Program-made: the position numbers and the translations under genes | Assembly (NCBI GenBank): GCA_947627535.1 | Contig: CANQWM010000021.1 | Coordinates: 1-46,782, forward strand | Length of the DNA: 46,782 nt | Direction: 5' to 3' | DNA from: an uncultured Acetatifactor sp. | GTDB taxonomy: Bacteria; Bacillota; Clostridia; Lachnospirales; Lachnospiraceae | Part shown: one piece after another, positions 43,239 through 46,782 of the stretch | Numbering within the stretch: position 1 is the first letter of the stretch | Layout of the letters: the number at the start of each line of letters is the position of its first letter | Notes under the pieces: generated by a model | Told to the model about the DNA's origin: nothing | Databases searched by the model: none | What the model saw: the letters and a program-made list of their open reading frames with translations, nothing else

Positions 43239-44222
43239 CGCTTCCTCCATGACCTCCCGGGGCCACAGGGAACACTGGACTTCTCCGATATGCGCCTTGC
43301 GAAGGAAAAACATACAGATCCTGGATTGGCCGATGCCGCCGCCGATGGTGTAGGGGAGTTCCTCCGCCAGCACGGCCTTGTGGAAGGGAAGCTTGGCCCG
43401 CTCGGGGCATCCCGCTTTTTCCAGCTGTTCTTTCAGCGCTTTTTTATCTACCCGGATCCCCATGCTGGACAGTTCCAGGGCAATGTCGAGCACAGGGTAA
43501 TAGACGATGATGTCCGCGTTCAGGGCCCAGTCGTCGTAATCCGGCGCCCTGCCGTCGTGGGGTTCGCCGCTTTCCAGTTTATCGCCGATCTGCATGACGC
43601 AGACGGCGCCCTTTGCCTTCGCTATATAATACTCCCGCATTTTTGGGGTGTAGTCCGGGAACATTTCTTCCAGCTCCCGGGTTGTAATGAAAAAGATATC
43701 GTGGGGCAGGATTTCTTCTATGTAGTCATATTCAATGGCAAGGTACTTTTCCGTCTTGCGCAGCACATTATAAACGGTTCGGACGGTGTCCTTCAGGGTG
43801 TCAAGATTGCGGTCTTCCTTTCGGATGATCTTTTCCCAGTCCCACTGGTCTACATAAATGGAATGAATATTGTCGGCCTCTTCGTCCCGGCGGATGGCGC
43901 TCATGTCCGTGTAGAGCCCCTCCCCCACGGAAAACCCGTACTTTTTCAGGGCGTAACGCTTCCATTTGGCAAGGGACTGCACGATCTCACCTTCTCTGCT
44001 GTCCTGATATTTAATGTCGAAGGTGACAGGGCGTTCCACGCCGTTTAAGTTGTCGTTGAGACCGGAGAGGGGGTCTACAAAGAGAGGCGCGGAAACCCTC
44101 AGAAGATGCAGCCGCTCCGCCAGAAGATTCTGGAAAAAGTCTTTTACCGTTTTGATGGCCACCTGAGTTTCATACAGATTCAGATGGGATTTGTAGTTTT
44201 TGGGTAACATGATATCTGCCAT
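43212..44222 (-). CDS. asnA: Aspartate-ammonia ligase (asparagine synthetase A)
   Basis: The enzyme makes asparagine from aspartate, ammonia and ATP. The protein is 336 residues from the ATG at 44222, with AAAGG nine bases upstream. The class II aminoacyl-tRNA-synthetase-like core is clear: SAPLFVDPLSGLNDNLNG near the start, SVGEGLYTDMSAIRRDE, YVDQWDWEKII, and GGGIGQSRICMFFL near the end. I looked for a T-box in its leader and found none. Confidence 0.95.
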   Translation of the reverse strand: MADIMLPKNYKSHLNLYETQVAIKTVKDFFQNLLAERLHLLRVSAPLFVDPLSGLNDNLNGVERPVTFDIKYQDSREGEIVQSLAKWKRYALKKYGFSVGEGLYTDMSAIRRDEEADNIHSIYVDQWDWEKIIRKEDRNLDTLKDTVRTVYNVLRKTEKYLAIEYDYIEEILPHDIFFITTRELEEMFPDYTPKMREYYIAKAKGAVCVMQIGDKLESGEPHDGRAPDYDDWALNADIIVYYPVLDIALELSSMGIRVDKKALKEQLEKAGCPERAKLPFHKAVLAEELPYTIGGGIGQSRICMFFLRKAHIGEVQCSLWPREVMEEAEKKGLQLL

Positions 44223-44300
44223 TGCTCTTGACCTTTCTTGTGTGCCGGCGAAACGGCACCGTTTGGGTTTTGCCATACAGCATATGCCGTACCATATACA

Positions 44301-44329
44301 ATTTAACCCCTTTTCCGGCTTTTTGGCAA
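44301..44329 (-). promoter_or_regulatory. Promoter candidate for asnA
   Basis: On the minus strand TTGCCA (44329-44324) and TTAAAT (44306-44301) are 17 bases apart, about 80 bases before the start. A hairpin (44242-44247 with 44254-44259) lies in the leader close to the start codon. Confidence 0.45.
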
Positions 44330-44444
44330 CAGATTTTTAAAAATGAGGATAACTTTTTTCTGCTTTTTTCCACAAAAGAACTTGCAATAGAAGAACAGGT
44401 GTGCTATTCTTAAAGCAGAACATATGTTCTATAAGGAGGACAAA

Positions 44445-45800
44445 ATGGAATATCTTACCGTGGACGGGGAGCAGCGGTCCCTGTCGGAAAAGCTGCTGAT
44501 CCTGTCGGACGCGGCAAAATATGACGTTGCCTGTACCTCCAGCGGCGTGGAGCGAAGGGGGAACGGACGGGACATGGGAAACTGTGTGGCAGCCGGGATC
44601 TGCCACAGCTTTTCCGGCGACGGGAGATGTATCTCGCTGCTGAAGATCCTTATGACCAACGAGTGCGTATATGATTGTAAATACTGCAGAAACCGCTGTT
44701 CCAGCAATATTCCCCGAGCCACCTTTGCGCCGGAGGAAATCTGTACCTTGACCATGGAGTTTTATCGAAGAAATTATATCGAGGGCCTGTTCTTAAGCTC
44801 CGGCATCCTCCGAAATCCTGACTATACCATGGAGCTTCTCTTCAGGACGCTGTGGCTGTTGCGAAACAGGTACTGCTTTAACGGGTATATCCATGTCAAG
44901 GCCATACCGGGGGCGGATCCGGAGCTGATCGGGAAAACAGGGTATCTGGCGGACCGGATGAGCGTCAACCTGGAGTTGCCGACAGCGGAGGGACTTCGGA
45001 CGCTGGCGCCCAACAAGCACCGGAAAAATATTCTGGCTCCCATGCGTCAGATCCAGAACGGCATTCAGGCGAACCGGAACGATCTTGTATTGTATCGCAG
45101 CGCCCCCCGTTTTGTGTCCGGCGGCCAGTCCACGCAGATGATCGTCGGCGCAACGCCGGAGAGCGACTGGCAGATTATGAACGTTGCGGAGAGCCTCTAC
45201 AGAAAATTTGAACTGAAGAGGGTGTTTTATTCTGCCTTTGTGAACGTGACCGGGGACAGCGCCCTGCCGGCGCTGCCCGGGGGTCCGCCGCTGCTCAGGG
45301 AGCACAGGCTGTATCAGGCGGACTGGCTGCTTCGCTTTTACGGATTTCAGGCGTCGGAGCTTTTGGATGAAAAACACCCGTTTTTTAATGTGCTTCTGGA
45401 TCCCAAGGAGGACTGGGCTGTCCGGAATCTGGGACAATTCCCGGTGGAAATTAACCGGGCGCCGCTGGAACAGCTGTTGCGCGTACCGGGGATCGGCGTG
45501 AACAGCGCCCGCAGGATCATAGCTGCGCGCAAGAGCGCTGCGCTTGCCTTTGGGGATCTGAAAAAGATTGGTGTGGTGTTGAAACGCGCCCTGTATTTTA
45601 TCACCTGCGGCGGGAGAATGCTGTATCCCGTGAAGCTGGAGGAGGACTATATCGTGAGGAATCTGACGGACCGGCGGGACAGGGTGCGGTTTGGAAGCGA
45701 CGGCATGACGTACCGTCAGATGTCGCTGTTTGACGACGGCGTTTTTACGCGGCCCGTAAGGCCTGTGGAACAGGTGCAGGACGCGGTGGGACAGCTGTGA
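44445..45800 (+). CDS. Radical SAM protein, putative DNA modification or repair
   Basis: The protein is 451 residues from the ATG at 44445, after AAGGAGGA. Cys74, Cys78 and Cys81 (CVYDCKYC) bind the [4Fe-4S] cluster. A helix-hairpin-helix segment (LLRVPGIGVNSARRIIAARK) near the C terminus suggests DNA binding. This matches a family described as putative DNA modification/repair radical SAM proteins, found next to a DUF4130-type partner, as here. The reaction is not established. Confidence 0.85.
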   Translation: MEYLTVDGEQRSLSEKLLILSDAAKYDVACTSSGVERRGNGRDMGNCVAAGICHSFSGDGRCISLLKILMTNECVYDCKYCRNRCSSNIPRATFAPEEICTLTMEFYRRNYIEGLFLSSGILRNPDYTMELLFRTLWLLRNRYCFNGYIHVKAIPGADPELIGKTGYLADRMSVNLELPTAEGLRTLAPNKHRKNILAPMRQIQNGIQANRNDLVLYRSAPRFVSGGQSTQMIVGATPESDWQIMNVAESLYRKFELKRVFYSAFVNVTGDSALPALPGGPPLLREHRLYQADWLLRFYGFQASELLDEKHPFFNVLLDPKEDWAVRNLGQFPVEINRAPLEQLLRVPGIGVNSARRIIAARKSAALAFGDLKKIGVVLKRALYFITCGGRMLYPVKLEEDYIVRNLTDRRDRVRFGSDGMTYRQMSLFDDGVFTRPVRPVEQVQDAVGQL

Positions 45801-45852
45801 CGGAAAACGGGAACGGGTGCAGGATGCGGAACAGTGGTGCAGGAGGCGGCAG

Positions 45853-46632
45853 ATGCTTATTTATGTGTGTGAAGACTCCCTGGAGGGTATTTTTACCGGA
45901 ATTTACAGGGCTTACGAAGAAAAGAGAGATCCGCTGGATACGGCGCTTTCCCTGACGGACGATCCGGTGCTGTTTGCGGAAAAGGTGACGGTGGAGCCGG
46001 ACGGGACCCGGGCGTTTAAAGTCGGCCGCACCCTGCGCAGAAGGTTTGGAGAGGACGATTACCTGAGGCTCTGTCAGGCGCTTGCCGCGGAGGACGAGGG
46101 GAAGGCGCAGGCGGTGTATCGGACGGTGGCCCGGGGACTTGAGACAAACTGCAGGCCGGGACACCTGTTTGACAGTCTGGCGGAGGAAAATGTGCACATG
46201 GCTTTCTCCCTTGCCCGGGGAGCAGGCCGCGAGATCGGACATCTTCAGGGCTTTGTCCGTTTTCAGGAGCTGAAGGATAAGATATTGTACGCCGTTATCG
46301 GACCGAAGAATAATGTGCTGACATTTCTGATGCCCCATTTTGCGGACAGACTTCCGGGGGAAAATTTTGTGTTGTTTGACAGAGGAAGAAATCTTTTCGG
46401 CGTTCATCCGGCGTACAGGGAATGGTATCTCCTTCGGGGGAAGATGGAAGGACCCAATCTTTGTCCGACAAAAGAGGAGGAAAGATATCGGGAGCTTTTC
46501 GGATTGTTTGTCCGGGGCATTGAGATTCAGGAGCGGAGAAACCTGCAGCTTCAGGGGAAACTGCTTCCCCTGCGTTTCCGGGAATATATGACGGAGTTTC
46601 AAAACCCAGGGGGACAAAAGTCTGCAAAATAA
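45853..46632 (+). CDS. DUF4130-type protein, partner of the radical SAM gene
   Basis: The protein is 259 residues from the ATG at 45853, six bases after AGGAGG; an in-frame ATG at 45817 is less supported. It begins MLIYVCEDSLEGIFTGIYRA. HMAFSLARGAGREIGHLQGF and HFADRLPGENFVLFDRGR are conserved-looking segments. The family is described as a probable DNA metabolism protein with a uracil-DNA-glycosylase-like relation and pairs with the radical SAM gene. Function is inferred from this pairing. Confidence 0.8.
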   Translation: MLIYVCEDSLEGIFTGIYRAYEEKRDPLDTALSLTDDPVLFAEKVTVEPDGTRAFKVGRTLRRRFGEDDYLRLCQALAAEDEGKAQAVYRTVARGLETNCRPGHLFDSLAEENVHMAFSLARGAGREIGHLQGFVRFQELKDKILYAVIGPKNNVLTFLMPHFADRLPGENFVLFDRGRNLFGVHPAYREWYLLRGKMEGPNLCPTKEEERYRELFGLFVRGIEIQERRNLQLQGKLLPLRFREYMTEFQNPGGQKSAK

Positions 46633-46678
46633 ACAAAAAAATTTGCCAAATCCACTCTTTTTTTAGTGAGGAAAACAA

Positions 46679-46706
46679 TTTACAACAGGCGGAATTTGAA
46701 TATAAT
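46679..46706 (+). promoter_or_regulatory. Promoter candidate reading out of the window
   Basis: TTTACA (46679-46684) and a perfect TATAAT (46701-46706) are 16 bases apart, in an AT-rich stretch with no gene. It presumably drives a gene beyond base 46,782. Confidence 0.55.
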
Positions 46707-46782
46707 ACCTGTCTTTGGTATCAGACATTGAAAAATGGCGTTAACTCATTGAAAAACGAAAGCTGTTACGATAGATTCGCAG

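Noticed and set aside
44223..44420. Possible T-box before asnA
   Set aside because: asnA genes in Firmicutes often have one, but no T-box core sequence or long leader with a terminator is visible on the minus strand.
1..46782. CRISPR array, tRNA, rRNA, insertion-sequence ends or attachment sites
   Set aside because: I looked for regularly spaced repeats, cloverleaf-type segments and transposase genes with inverted ends and found none. The only mobile-type trace is the truncated Rpn gene.

Overview
The window is a bacterial chromosome segment, most likely from a Lachnospiraceae-type Clostridia. Supporting signs are strong AGGAGG ribosome binding sites, moderately high GC, a four-cysteine zinc-type uS14, a KOW-domain gene between map and infA, an unusually long bL17, and Gram-positive families such as an EcfA1-EcfA2-EcfT transporter core and an Lsa-like ABC-F. 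The taxonomic call comes from gene order and protein character, not from a database search.

Bases 1 to about 19,070 hold the S10-spc-alpha ribosomal superoperon, all on the plus strand. A promoter at 151-179 sits inside a terminator hairpin and is followed by a folded leader. The order is rpsJ-rplC-rplD-rplW-rplB-rpsS-rplV-rpsC-rplP-rpmC-rpsQ, then rplN-rplX-rplE-rpsN-rpsH-rplF-rplR-rpsE-rpmD-rplO-secY-adk-map-KOW-infA. A polytopic membrane protein gene (13345-15285) interrupts the operon before rpmJ. Its last codons carry a good promoter that can restart transcription for rpmJ-rpsM-rpsK-rpsD-rpoA-rplQ. A strong terminator closes the block at 19027-19072. Several gaps hold RNA hairpins, and the 335-base rpmJ-rpsM gap holds an unexplained structured element.

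Bases 19,100 to 25,060 hold housekeeping and transport genes: a MATE exporter, a convergent membrane-anchored M15 carboxypeptidase, an ECF transporter core (two ATPases and EcfT) and truA.

Bases 25,140 to 33,250 hold the most distinctive block, a compact phospho-signalling cassette. It comprises a zinc-ribbon/FHA protein with Thr-Val-Pro repeats, a PP2C phosphatase, an exported trypsin-like protease joined through a membrane helix to a cytoplasmic FHA domain, a tail-anchored PP2C, three zinc-ribbon Ser/Thr kinases (one with a membrane helix and an external domain) and a helix-turn-helix protein. Together they look like a membrane signalling system that senses outside the cell, phosphorylates Ser/Thr inside, reads the mark with FHA domains and erases it with PP2C. 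No substrate or output is visible.

Bases 33,250 to 35,475 hold an N-terminally truncated Rpn/PD-(D/E)XK transposase-like gene with a tandem duplication of its 3' end, then the rplM-rpsI operon with a consensus promoter, a leader able to form a pseudoknot, and a terminator.

Bases 35,480 to 39,670 look like an antibiotic-resistance island: a Mef-like MFS exporter, an AT-rich GNAT acetyltransferase, and an Lsa-like ABC-F protein. The MFS gene has a leader peptide and competing hairpins that hide its ribosome binding site. The ABC-F gene has a perfect consensus promoter and a three-codon upstream ORF. Both leaders look like antibiotic-sensing attenuators.

Bases 39,680 to 46,782 hold a membrane acyltransferase, a paralogue of the membrane protein inserted in the ribosomal operon, asnA on the minus strand, a radical SAM protein with its usual DUF4130-type partner, and a promoter pointing out of the window.
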